Shown: piece by piece, positions 1 through 9,972 of the stretch
Numbering within the stretch: the first letter of the stretch is position 1
Layout: every line of letters starts with the position of its first letter
The notes under the pieces: generated by a model
Database searches by the model: none
Told to the model about the DNA's origin: nothing
Seen by the model: only the letters and a program-made list of their open reading frames with translations
Assembly: GCA_947561715.1 (NCBI GenBank)
Contig: OX387198.1
Span: 186,001-250,000 of the forward strand
Length of the DNA stretch: 64,000 bases
DNA from: Ascidia mentula
Taxonomy: Eukaryota > Chordata > Ascidiacea > Phlebobranchia > Ascidiidae
Direction of reading: 5' to 3'
Made by a program: the position numbers and the translations under genes

Positions 1-362
1 TTGCACATATCGACACATAGTTGCACATAGCTTCACATAGTTGCACATAGCTCCACATAGTTGCACAAAGCTTCACATAGTTGCACATAGCTTCACATAG
101 TTGCACATAGCTCCACATAGTTGCACATTGCTCCACATAGTTGCACATTGCTCCACATAGTTGCACATATCGACACATAGTTGCACATAGCTTCACATAG
201 TTGCACATAGCCTCACATGGTGGCACATAGCTCAACATAGTTGCACATAGTTGCACATAGCTCAACATAGTTGCACATAGCTTCACATAGTTGCGCATAG
301 CTACACGTAGCGGCACATCGCGACACAATTCAGATAGTTGCACATATCTTCACATAGCAACA
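1..362. repeat. 20-bp minisatellite
   Basis: A tandem array made of two alternating 10-mers, TTGCACATAG and CTTCACATAG or CTCCACATAG, giving a 20-bp period over roughly 18 units. Units diverge toward the right end, around 300-362, where single 10-mers are lost or changed. No coding potential is evident. It lies upstream of exon 2 of gene A, probably in its intron 1, because 400-620 matches the end of intron 1 of gene C at 55190-55394. Confidence 0.95.
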
Positions 363-621
363 CATAGTTGCACGAGCACATTATAAAAGCACCCGTTAGT
401 ATCAACCAATTCTTGCAATACTGTTTTTGCGCGTAAGTAAAGTTGTTGCGAATTAGTAACGTAACGTACCCAACACGTAATATATTATGACTTGTTAAAT
501 ATTCCCTTCTGGTTTTAACTGATATCTATGTTGAATATTTAAACCTTCCATAACTTAACAAACAAATCGCATAAACACCTGAAATATAATTTGTGTTGAT
601 GTTGTATTTATTTCTGTGCAG

Positions 622-685
622 AATCCGAAGCTTCAGTCGGACGAGTTTGGCGAACATGAACAAGTGGAGGGATCAGAAAGCAATG
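622..685 (+). CDS. TPR-family gene A, exon 2
   Basis: A 64-bp exon with acceptor TTTCTGTGCAG and donor ATG|GTAAAG. It reads NPKLQSDEFGEHEQVEGSES and ends in phase 1. Near-identical exons lie at 36402-36465 (gene B) and 55395-55458 (gene C). In B and C it follows a first exon coding MEIHSD that ends in phase 0, which fits this exon's start. Exon 1 of gene A must lie left of the window. The peptide is acidic and probably disordered. Exon 3 of gene B has no intact counterpart here: only its first bases are recognisable near 822. Confidence 0.7.
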
Positions 686-904
686 GTAAAGTTTGGATAT
701 CACTGTGTGTTGTTTCTGTAAAACTCTACACAGTGGACCATGATCCAATATTTCTATTTTGTTTAACTTTCACCACTAAATCCTACATTGGTCGAAAAAT
801 ATTAAAACCGGATTAAATTTTGGAAGTGACAGCCCATCTTGCAATGTTTTAATTTGTTTTTTTTTTGTTAAAATACATATTTGGAACATATTAGGTAAAC
901 TGGC

Positions 905-1035
905 ATCACAGCCAAGCTAGGTCAACCACTTTTTCCAACAAGTTGGAGTGAAATATTGAAAATCAAGCTCCCGGTGAGGTTTGAACTCACAACCATGAAC
1001 TTTCCAAAACTGACTGCAAATATTTTTTCGTGCGT
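905..1035 (-). repeat. tRNA-like (SINE-like) repeat
   Basis: On the minus strand, around 977-997, the sequence forms a tRNA-type T arm: stem GTGAG/CTCAC closing a TTCAAAC loop, followed by CGGGAG. This resembles a pol III B box. I could not find a full cloverleaf or a clear A box, so this is not a functional tRNA gene call. The same unit recurs at about 38620-38745. It could be a tRNA-derived SINE or a decayed tRNA pseudogene. Confidence 0.4.
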
Positions 1036-1355
1036 CATTAGACGATGTATGTGATTAGGCGAAATATATATCGAAGACGTTTTAATTAACCAAACACTTT
1101 ACACATGAAAGTAGTTCAACCTCATACATAAGTTTTGTCATCTCAAGGTTTCATGAAAAATCGGAGATTAAATACTTAAAAACTGGCGTAATATCAGTGG
1201 ATTCGGGAGTAATGTAAGACTGCAATTAAAAATTAACATTTCGTACAAATTGTCACCGATATTTACAACACATGAACCCAAAATTAAAATTATATCTGTA
1301 GTGACGTTGTTTGTATATATTTTTTCTTTTATAATTTTAAATGTTTTTATTTCAG

Positions 1356-2107
1356 ATGTAAACACCAAAATTTATGTGGATTTGTTGAAAAAGCAAAAAT
1401 ATTCCGAAGCAAGTAAAACAAAAAAACAACTTTCAAGGTCACTTGAAGGTCTTGGGGCAACTGCAGAAGATTTGACAACAACTGGAGATAAAAAGAGAGA
1501 AGAGGGAAAATGTTTGGAATCGATTTTATTTTACGAACTTGGAGGTGAATTTTATTCAAGGCATCACGATGACGTAAGAGGGGTTGAAGGTGTGAAGGAT
1601 TGTGTTTGGGGTTTGATGATGACATGCGGAGATTTGATGAAAACATCGGATTTGAATCAAAAACTTGAAAACAAACGAATAATTCGTGGCCATGTGATCC
1701 CACTAATGGAAACGATGAGACTCAAAATACAAAATATTCAAAACGCGGAAGAAGAATTAAAATGCATAAATGAAGTTAATTGTTTGTGCTGGATTGAATG
1801 GAGTCAACTTTCAATCGGAGATTATTCGTCGAGGGAATCAACAATTAAACTTGGACTTGAAATGATGAGGAAACAGTTTGGTAAAAACTCAGCAAAGCAT
1901 CGAGTGTTCGGACATTTGTTAATCAACCTTGGTGTTGTTTGCATGAAAACAAATCGACTGAATGAAAGCGTGGATTATTTTAAAAAAGCAATCCAAGCTT
2001 ACAAAATGGCAACAGGCATAACTGAAGAGGAAAGAAAGGAGTTGATTGAAAGAAGTGAAAACAATTTACGACGAATTCAACCAATGTTGAGTCAGTGCAA
2101 TTATTGA
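1356..2107 (+). CDS. TPR 3' exon, type 1 (gene A)
   Basis: Terminal coding exon after acceptor TTTTTATTTCAG, entering in phase 1 and running 250 codons to a TGA. The protein is helical. Near residues 185-215 it has a clear tetratricopeptide motif (NLGVVCMKTNRLNESVDYFKK), preceded by weaker TPR-like helices (CLESILFYELGGEFYSRHHD; TIKLGLEMMRKQFG). It ends IQPMLSQCNY, the type 1 tail. Block B holds its counterpart at 43058-43809; the type 2 relatives lie at 5947-6707 and 48663-49423. The upstream open frame from 1250 is intronic. TPR proteins usually act as protein-binding scaffolds; the partner is unknown. Confidence 0.85.
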
Positions 2108-2445
2108 TAGAATTTATTGAGAATTACTAAATCGTTAGTTTGTATATTCACTCACTAATTTCTTCTTCAGTCTATGAATGCTTTATGTTAAGAATGTGGG
2201 GTTTGGAATTTTCAAACATGCTTTGAGACAGGGATTTGTCAAATACATAAAGTTTTGTTGCCAAGTCCAACATTGTCCTCCACAGTAATTTTCATGCCCG
2301 ATAATTTGCCACAAGAATTTGTTGATCTGTTGAACGGCATAAACAGGGGTTGATTTAATATATTTGGTGTTTGGTGTTGTAACTATGACATAACTTCATA
2401 TGATGAAAGTTGTCCTATTATAGGTAAAATAATTTCTTGTTGCAG

Positions 2446-2556
2446 CAATTCGAGGTACTGAAGAGCTTGCAACCACCTCCCATGACGTCACTTACCTTCG
2501 GCCATCTAGTGGTGAAACAGACGAGCAGATCGTGCAGAGAAAGGTTCACCAAACAG
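2446..2556 (+). CDS. Linker exon between TPR exons (gene A)
   Basis: A 111-bp exon with acceptor TTTCTTGTTGCAG and donor ACAG|GTAACC. It begins and ends in phase 1 and reads AIRGTEELATTSHDV, then Ser/Thr/Glu-rich sequence ending QKVHQTG-like. Block B has the same exon at 44145-44255 with both splice sites and the frame kept. It lies downstream of the stop of the type 1 TPR exon. It is therefore useful only in transcripts that skip that exon and continue to the type 2 TPR exon at 5947. No domain recognised. Confidence 0.6.
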
Positions 2557-2902
2557 GTAACCAGAGATTTCTATGATAAAGTAAAATGTTATAATACTGA
2601 CTCCGTGCATTTAAATTTGCCTCATCACCTCAAGCTTGCCTTAAATCAGTGACAGCCACTCTAACCACTAGTGGTAAGTCTTCCACGTTATACAAGGTAG
2701 AACTGGGTTTGGGATCGCTTTTATAAAGAATTCAAAATGAATGGCGTCGTTAAAAATGTATAGGGACAACCTCAAGGCGGCAACAAAATGTCCAAATATG
2801 TAAATAAAGTAAGTCATGCTTTGTCCCAAGTCCATCCAATGTATTATAATTACTATTGACTAAAACAAGGGTTGGGATCGTATAAGCCAGGGGAGAAGAA
2901 CA

Positions 2903-4782
2903 TCCTCACTAGGTTCAATTCACGCGCTGCCGAAATAATTCCGTAACAACTTTGCGAGCACGCCTGGACCCTGTCACCACACCCGCTGGTTTCGCTATAG
3001 CAACACTCAGATGTAGTGTCTTTTTATAAATCTGTCTTTTAACAATGAGTTTTGACTTTTAATGCAACCGCCGCCACTGGGGCCTGGTGATGATCTTGTT
3101 GAGTATTTCAATACTTTTGAATCGTACTGCGAAAGTATCGAAGCGACGGACCAGGTTAAACGGCAATTGTTCCTGGCATCCATAACAACGTTATGAAATG
3201 GGCAATAGAGGATAGTGATGGCAACCTCCATGCAATCGAATACAAAGAATTTTAGAAACTTGCCTTGCGCCATGAGACCAGTGCTGGACGATCAGAGAGG
3301 CAACGCGAAGCACTCACAAGATGCGTGCAATTGCCCTGGGAAACGGGACGCTTGTTCGTTTACGTCCGCTCAGTAATATGGCGAACAGCAGTAATTCGAA
3401 GGCTGTCCTGAATAGCGAAGTACTTACCGACTTACGGAAAGGGAAGGAGTTTCGTATGGGATAAATGTTACCAGAAAGCTTTTGGTGATCTCAAGGAACC
3501 TACGGCGCCCATTTTGCAATACCCAGATTTCGCACGGCCGTTTGTGGTCGATACAAACGCGTCCTATCCGCTGTTGGATGTGTTTTGTCACAGAACGTGG
3601 ATGGTAAGGAGAGCGTAATTGTCTATGTGAGTAGATCCCAAAGTCGTGCCGAAAGAAACCATTCCACGACGCGAAAAGAGTTGCTTGCTGTCTGCGACCA
3701 AACTGTATCGATGTTATCTTCTAGGTAGGAAGTTTTTGCTGTGAACCCAGATCTTTCTTCTCTTCTACGTTGGTTGCGGCAGTCGAAGGTACTTTACTGA
3801 CAATGCGGGTGGAATATCTTTCCGCGTTTGACCTTGAACACAGGCCGAGAGTAAAACATCGAAACGCTGATGCGCTGTCACGTGTTCACGACAGTGACGT
3901 AAACCCAAACTTCCCATACAAGTTGACGACAGAAGCGGTCGAGATGCAGGTGGTGGAGTTTAAGACATTATTTTGCTACAGCCTAGAAGACATTGCGGCA
4001 GATCAAGAAAACTACGATGATTTCTCCGTTGTGATGGATTGGTTAAAAAAGGTGTGCGCTCCAAATTCAAAACCATACGACGTCACCCCCCCTTCAATTC
4101 GATATTTGGTGGTCGCTCTTCCCTCGCATGAGGAAAAAGGGATAGGTTTTGTGCGTGGAAACTGATCCTTAGGTAGAGATTATACTTAAAGTAGCTCTCC
4201 CTCCAAGTTTAAGACAAGGGGTTATGGTTGCACTACACGATAACGTGCTCGGAAGTTGGCATCTAGGCATCACGAAAACCTTCTCGAAAGTCACCGAAAG
4301 GTTCCACTGGTACAGGTGGCGCGAAGACGTAGAACAGTTTTGTCGGGGATGCAGCGATTGTCAATACATTAGGCTCGTGCAATAAAACCATTATAACTAT
4401 GCTAAACGAGACGAACACAAATGGGACGAAGCACTGCCTTCGGTGGTTGCGGCTTACAACGCTCGCTGATTGGTTAATTGGCTTGTGACAGGAGGCGACT
4501 AAAAAGTGGATGTCTTGCTAGTCTTGGGCATTGTGTTGTATATAGCGATTTGTTGGTGTTTGGAATGCGATTTAATTGTAGTAAGTCGTCCATTTATTTA
4601 AACCAGTATGAGGTATTTTGGTTTTGGTGGTGAGCCGTTATTTCAGGGTCCGGGCCTTTTACGAATTAGGGATGCAGCGTTGGGGTAAAGATCTTATTTG
4701 AGGTTCTAGGGTTGTGTTTGGGGTTCGCCGCTCAAATCCTCACTAGGCTCAATTCCCGCCTTGCCGAAATAATTCCGTAACA
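2903..4782 (+). mobile_element. Ty3/Gypsy LTR retrotransposon fossil (copy 1)
   Basis: A decayed Gypsy-type element. Recognisable parts in order: the last ~45 bp of a 5' LTR (to 2948), a gag-like segment near 3060-3360, a pol fragment near 3430-3730 (RT/RNase H-like), a pol connection segment near 3770-4165, an integrase zinc-finger-type segment near 4220-4380, and a near-complete 3' LTR at about 4467-4782. It is broken by many lesions and large deletions. The copy at 44603-48187 sits at the same place relative to host exons, so the insertion predates the block duplication. Confidence 0.85.
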
Positions 4783-5016
4783 ATTACATGAAATACAAAC
4801 CATAGATATCGTAGTGCTCTGCTATGGGTTTTTCTAGAATAACCTCCCATTTAAAACATTCTTACCTTGTAATGCTACAGATTATGCTGCATAGTTTTAT
4901 TGATAAAAATATACATACGTCAGCAACATGAAACAAATACTTTAAACTTCAGTGTTTATTGATGCAGGTTATTTAGTAAACCTACACAAGCGATGTACGA
5001 AAATTCCCACATTTAA

Positions 5017-5791
5017 GGCCGCATATCAGTATTAAATCCCAAAAATCTAGTTTTGAAGGCTATCACCATTAATATCCATACTGAGTGATTTGCTTTTTTG
5101 ACAACAACAATTCCTGTGGTCAGTGACCCATTAAGATCTATTGGTACTATTCAAAAAGAAAAAAATTGATTGCAGTTGCATCCTGGAAAACACAGCAAGG
5201 ATCTGAGGAGCCTCCAGGAGGATCTTTTGTCCTATAGGATAGCAAAAACAGTCCCAGGGGGCAACCAAAGCTACTTTCCTGTGACAATTTTTTTTGCCAT
5301 TGCGTAGAAAAGGGTTAGGGCCAACATTCAATTGCAAATTGGATGAGGTTTTTTTTTTTTTTTTTTTTTTCATTTTTTCGCAAAACCAACTTACATTTTT
5401 CCAGCCTATTTATTTACAACTAATTTTCACCTTCATGCGTAGCCAAGAGGCGGGCCTAACATAAAATCACAAATTATGGTATACTTCTGTGATACAATTT
5501 TGAGCTACATCCCCTTGAACATTTTGATGCTTTTTCAACTAAATTTTTCACAGCACCCAGCACCAAATGTCTAGCTGCATGAGAAGGGCTAAAAATGCAC
5601 TAAAACTGCACCAAACACGCTGAAAATCGCCCTGGCTAAAGCACGTGACTTCCTGCTCATTCAACCCGAAAATTTATTGCAATGCATCACCGGTTGCCAT
5701 GTGAAATCACTGAGTTTTTCTCTGACAGGGGGTACAAGACCGGCATTCCCCGCGGGCAAAACTATTTTAAATAATATACTGATATGCGGTC
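5017..5791. mobile_element. TTAA-type MITE, copy 1
   Basis: A 775-bp non-autonomous DNA transposon with terminal inverted repeats, GGCCGCATATCAGTAT at the left and GACCGCATATCAGTAT read inward from the right. It is flanked by TTAA on both sides (5013-5016 and 5792-5795). Block B at 48506-48509 has the same flanks with a single TTAA and no element, which is an empty site. TTAA target choice is typical of piggyBac-type elements, though these termini are not the classic piggyBac ones. It holds a poly-T run near 5348-5370 and no transposase. An inverted relative is at 17674-18501. Confidence 0.9.
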
Positions 5792-5946
5792 TTAAAATAT
5801 ACATAGTTGTTGCTCTCTGGCGTACAATATTTTCCGCCATAACGATGACCTTTGACATGAACGCCAGGAAACGAAGTTGCAAAAAACATTTTCATTTTGG
5901 GAATTAAATTGTTTCGCGTTGTTTAATTAAATTGTTTCCGTTTCAG

Positions 5947-6707
5947 ATGAAAACATCGACCTAAATTCCCTGATAAAAAAATACGCGGATTTGTTGGAAA
6001 AGCAAAAATATCCTGAAGCAAATGAAACAAGAAACCAACTTTCAAGGTCACTTGAAGGTCTTGGGGCAACTGCAAAAGATTTGGACACAACTGGAGATAA
6101 AAAGAGAGAAGAGGGAAAATGTTTGGAATCGATTTTATTGTACGAACTTGGAGGTGAATTTTATTCAAGGCATCACGATAACGTGAGAGGGTTGGAAGGT
6201 GTGGGGGAATGTCTTCGGGGTTTGATGATGACATGCGAAGATTTGATGAAAACATCGGATTTGAATCAAAAACTTGAAAACAAACGAATAATTCATGATC
6301 ATGTGATCCCACTGATGGAAACGATGAGACTCAAAATACAAAATATTCAAAACGTGGAAGAAGAGTTAAATTGCATGAATGAAGTTGAGTGTTTGTGCTG
6401 GATTGAATTGAGTCAACGCTTAATCGGAGATTATTCGTCGAGTGAATCAACAATTAAACTTGGACTTGAAATGATGAGGAAACAGTTTGGTGAAAACTCA
6501 GCAAAGCATAAAGTGTTCGGATATTTGTTAAACAACCTTGGTTTTGTTTGCGAGAAAACAAATCGACTGAATGAAAGTGTGGATTTTTATCAAAAAGCAA
6601 TCCAAGCTTTCAGAATGGCAACAGACATAACTGAAGAGGAAAGAAAGATAAGGATTGAAATAAGTGAAAACAATTTGCAACGAGTTACAGAATTGTTACA
6701 ACAGTAG
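5947..6707 (+). CDS. TPR 3' exon, type 2 (gene A)
   Basis: Terminal coding exon after acceptor TTTCCGTTTCAG, entering in phase 1, 253 codons including the stop. It begins DENIDLNSLIKKYADLLEKQ, then shares most residues with the type 1 exon, and ends VTELLQQ. The TPR motif is LNNLGFVCEKTNRLNESVDF near residues 195-225. Its block B counterpart is 48663-49423. A second 3' end for gene A is the simplest reading, reached through the linker exon at 2446-2556. Whether both ends are used needs transcript data. No canonical AATAAA stands out just downstream. Confidence 0.85.
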
Positions 6708-7244
6708 GCATTGTGATATCACATAGCCATGGTGTGAAGTAAACATGATTGAAAACTTTGTACAGTTTTACTTGAAGTAAAAACAAATATTGGTGATTTG
6801 TGTAAATATTGTGTCACTAAATGTGAATTATATCCATGCAATGATTTGTAAATAATGAAAACTGTTATGATATCGTTTGAGAATGGGAATACATTAATTT
6901 TGTTGAGAAAAAGTGAATGAGATTATTTTCCTTTGTAAGAAACAAGGAAGTTACATATTGTTTATAACTTGGGATTGTTGGTGGAAATCCTGCCAGGTCA
7001 GTTTTCTGCTTGTTCGAGTAAGTTTTTATCAGTTACCTGCAAAACATGGAAGTGTTGGTTGTGTTTTCTATAAAATAGATGGCTGTTTGTCAAACAGATA
7101 TTGAAATACAGAATATTCATAACATTTTCAGCAACAAAATTAGAAAGTTTTTGAGAAAAAAGTTTCAAACTATTTAATTATCAAAGATTAACAAACCCAG
7201 GGGTCATGAGAGGAAAAAATGTTCCAATGAAACACCCCCAGACC

Positions 7245-7424
7245 CAGTGGTGGGTTTCAAATATTTTAGCATCCGGTTCTTTTATTGCAGCATGTCATAG
7301 TGACCACGGGATTACAAGGCAGAAGTGAAACGTAGGCCTACACATACACTTGTTAACAACCAGTTCGCTTAGGTCGTTAAATATGAAGAACCGGTTCCCA
7401 CGAACCAGATGAATCCCACCACTG
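7245..7424. mobile_element. hAT-type MITE with 8-bp TSD
   Basis: A 180-bp element with inverted ends CAGTGGTGGGTTTCA and, read inward from the right, CAGTGGTGGGATTCA. It is flanked by a perfect 8-bp target duplication, CCCAGACC, at 7237-7244 and 7425-7432. The 8-bp duplication and CAGTG-type termini place it in the hAT superfamily. The copy at 49944-50124 sits at the same place in block B, so it inserted before the block duplicated. Confidence 0.9.
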
Positions 7425-7769
7425 CCCAGACCAACATTAGCTCAGGGGCCACAGAGCCATGAAAATCCCTTTAAACAACCACATTAATATTCTTGCAAAG
7501 AAACAGGGGTGAATGTGGTGTCAGGTATGTTATCTGTTGTTCACCTAAAAATTGTCACTAAAATTTAAGCAAGTAAAATTCAGCGAGGTAATTTTAAACC
7601 TAGGGTTGGGCTCATTCTGCCACAAGTGTTGAGCACAAGTACTGTACACATGGGTTATTGGGCAATAAGCTGCACTGTATAATTTGCAAACTGCTGATAA
7701 TTGCCTTCTAACTTGGGACTTACAAAATGAACCAGTTTGTGTTTGGATAATACCATCACAATGCAGTTC

Positions 7770-8545
7770 ACATTCAGTTTGACAACATTTGTAGATCAAG
7801 CATCCTTGCATGCAAACAACCTACAGCAAAAATATAAGTTACAAATGGTTGCTGAATAAGTTATGTTGATTCCAACAGAAAAACTATGCTCTTAAATTTA
7901 GAACAAACATGCCAAGGGTTATGGCTGGCACACAAGATGATAATTTGATGACACCATATATCTGACCCCTGAAAAAAGGCTGCTGTCAAACCTAAGGTTA
8001 CTCGATCAATTTAATTCCACATTAATAAAAGTACAACAAGTTTACGACTTCACAAAGTACATATAGAATCCGGTACCACTTAACATACTGCGTCACACGA
8101 TATCGCTTGGTTGTCAGCTTATGAGGTCCCATTATGTGTTGTCTGATCTCAATGTTAAGGGTATGTCGTCTATATAGAAAAATGTACAGAGTTAATTAGG
8201 TTTGAGCTCCACCTCACTAGGAAAAGAGGACTTACTGCAAAGAAGACGGTAATAAACATTACGTTACTGACAAACATATTACAATTTCAAATAGACTTCT
8301 TGCATAAAGTTAACGTACTTTCTTCTTCCAACGTTTGTTCTGCCACACAGAAAGACTTTATCAGGGTTTGGTACCAATCTCATTCAGTTTGACAACATTT
8401 GTATATTAACCATCCTTGCAAATAATCTGCAGCAAAAACATAAGTTACAAAAGTTGAATAAAATGGTGGATTCCAACAGAAAAACTATGTACTTAAAAAC
8501 AAACTATGACAGGGTTATGGCTGGCACAAGAGGTGATAATTTACC
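7770..8545. repeat. Local direct duplication
   Basis: About 170 bp at 7770-7945 (starting CATTCAGTTTGACAACATTT) is repeated at 8382-8540, some 610 bp later and in the same orientation, with indels. Both copies are also present in block B (about 50468-50650 and 51074-51200). No gene is seen. The rest of 6708-9080 outside the hAT-type MITE shows no coding exon that I can support. Confidence 0.7.
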
Positions 8546-9479
8546 AATTTATGTTTCTATGCGAAGTCAAATCAAATCATGTTTATTTTGCGAAAAAAGG
8601 CAACTACGCAATATACAAAGAAATAAAATGGCATGGGCGCCGATAAAACCATAAAGGTTATCGAGTCAAGCGCCCATAGAAGTAATTAACATTATGACTT
8701 AATTTGTATAAACTGACCTGCTGTGTTCAAAAGCAGTCCTGAAGGTAACTTGCACATTTAAACCGAAAACGCTTGATCATGTTTGAGACAAAGCCGTCTG
8801 CTTTTTTGAAGCAAAAGTTTAATCAAATATGTGCTTTGATTTGGAATATATAACCTCTCTTTCAAAGTTAGTGAAATATCCATTCTTACCCTAATGATTT
8901 AACATTGACTGCTCCCGATTTGCATTCTGAGGAAAAATGTTGTACTCATCAAGTCAGTATATTTATTTTCATGTATATTAGCAATTTGAAACATAAAACA
9001 TTATTTTTTTTGGAATACCAAATAAATCACAAAAAAGTATATAACTGTTTCAACAGGAATCATATATATGTAAGTTGCATATGATATGTATATGCACCAT
9101 TGATAGAAGAGGCTCTTCGTGTACTCGAGTACTTAGTACCATAAAGTTTTGATGCACCAACAGAATATCGAACACAATAGCAGTAAATTAAGTTAATTTA
9201 TCGTGCACTAAATGGTCAACTACTAACTCTTTACACAAACGCAAACTTTTAAACAAGGGGGCCATCTTACCTGAATAGCTTTGGGGAAACCACACCTAAA
9301 TTGTTGGAATTGGTGAAGGGAATGGATTTCTACCGACTGAATATTAATCACTAACATCATTAAAAGTTGGCATTATTCGCTCTTAACTCTTTTCACAACT
9401 TTGCGGACCAAACTAAGCCTATACCATCAGAAAACTTGTATAATATCTTTCAAACCACACCAAGATTGGTAAACAGGCT

Positions 9480-9972
9480 TCAGGACTTATACGGCAATTA
9501 AACCAAAGAAAATTCTGTTTTCAAGTTCCTCTGTAATAATGCACCTTCCAAACTTTTCGCTTGTTTCCCAAAAACTGTTACTGGGTCTTGTGACTTACAT
9601 AGGGACCTAATATTCTTCAATAAGAATTATTGCCCCTGGATGAGACAGTACATGACATGGATTTGTGGAGCCTCCTGGAAGATCTTGTGACCTACAGGGG
9701 GCATAAACATCCTTGGGGGTTGCTTAGGCAATTTATATTCAGCAACTAACTTTGGTGTTGGATGAGTCTTAGTGATATGCCCAAAACTGGCTTAAATTCG
9801 CCCTAGCAACAAGACATGCACTTGTGCTCATTCAACCGTAAAATTGACCACCATGCATCACTGACTGCTTTGTGACGTGCTACCTACCATTGTGACAGAG
9901 GATTGAACACATGCGTCCAAGTTTTCCACCGGGGAAACTTATTTTAATAGAAATACCAATATGCGTCCTTAA
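9480..9972. repeat. Degenerate TTAA-type MITE relative
   Basis: About 9650-9972 is a diverged relative of the MITE at 5017-5791: it shares the GGAGCCTCC-TGGAAGATCTT region and ends ATACCAATATGCGTCC next to TTAA. The preceding 9480-9620 matches 57820-57960, a separate dispersed repeat. The stretch 9080-9480 shows nothing recognisable. Confidence 0.6.

Larger units (their letters stand above)
870..9080. repeat. Segmental duplication block A
   Basis: This block is repeated in direct orientation at about 42650-51715. Shared content in the same order: the sequence before the first TPR exon, TPR exon 1, a linker exon, a Gypsy fossil, TPR exon 2, and about 2.3 kb of flank with a small hAT-type MITE. 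The copies differ by indels, by the extra MITE at 5017-5791 in block A, and by more Gypsy sequence in block B. The match fades near 9080, where both copies hold ATAACTGTTTCAACAGGAA. A further partial copy of the left edge lies at 38583-38993. Confidence 0.85.

Noticed and set aside
1-362. CRISPR-like array
   Set aside because: Units are contiguous 20-bp repeats without spacers, in animal nuclear DNA; it is a minisatellite.
616-816. Open frame through exon 2 into the following intron
   Set aside because: The exon ends at the GTAAAG donor at 685; the rest is intronic and not conserved as protein in genes B and C.
1347-1703. Long open frames on the minus strand opposite every TPR exon (also near 5923, 43049, 48639)
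   Set aside because: They are shadows of the coding strand; the plus-strand frame has splice sites, family-wide frame conservation and a TPR motif.
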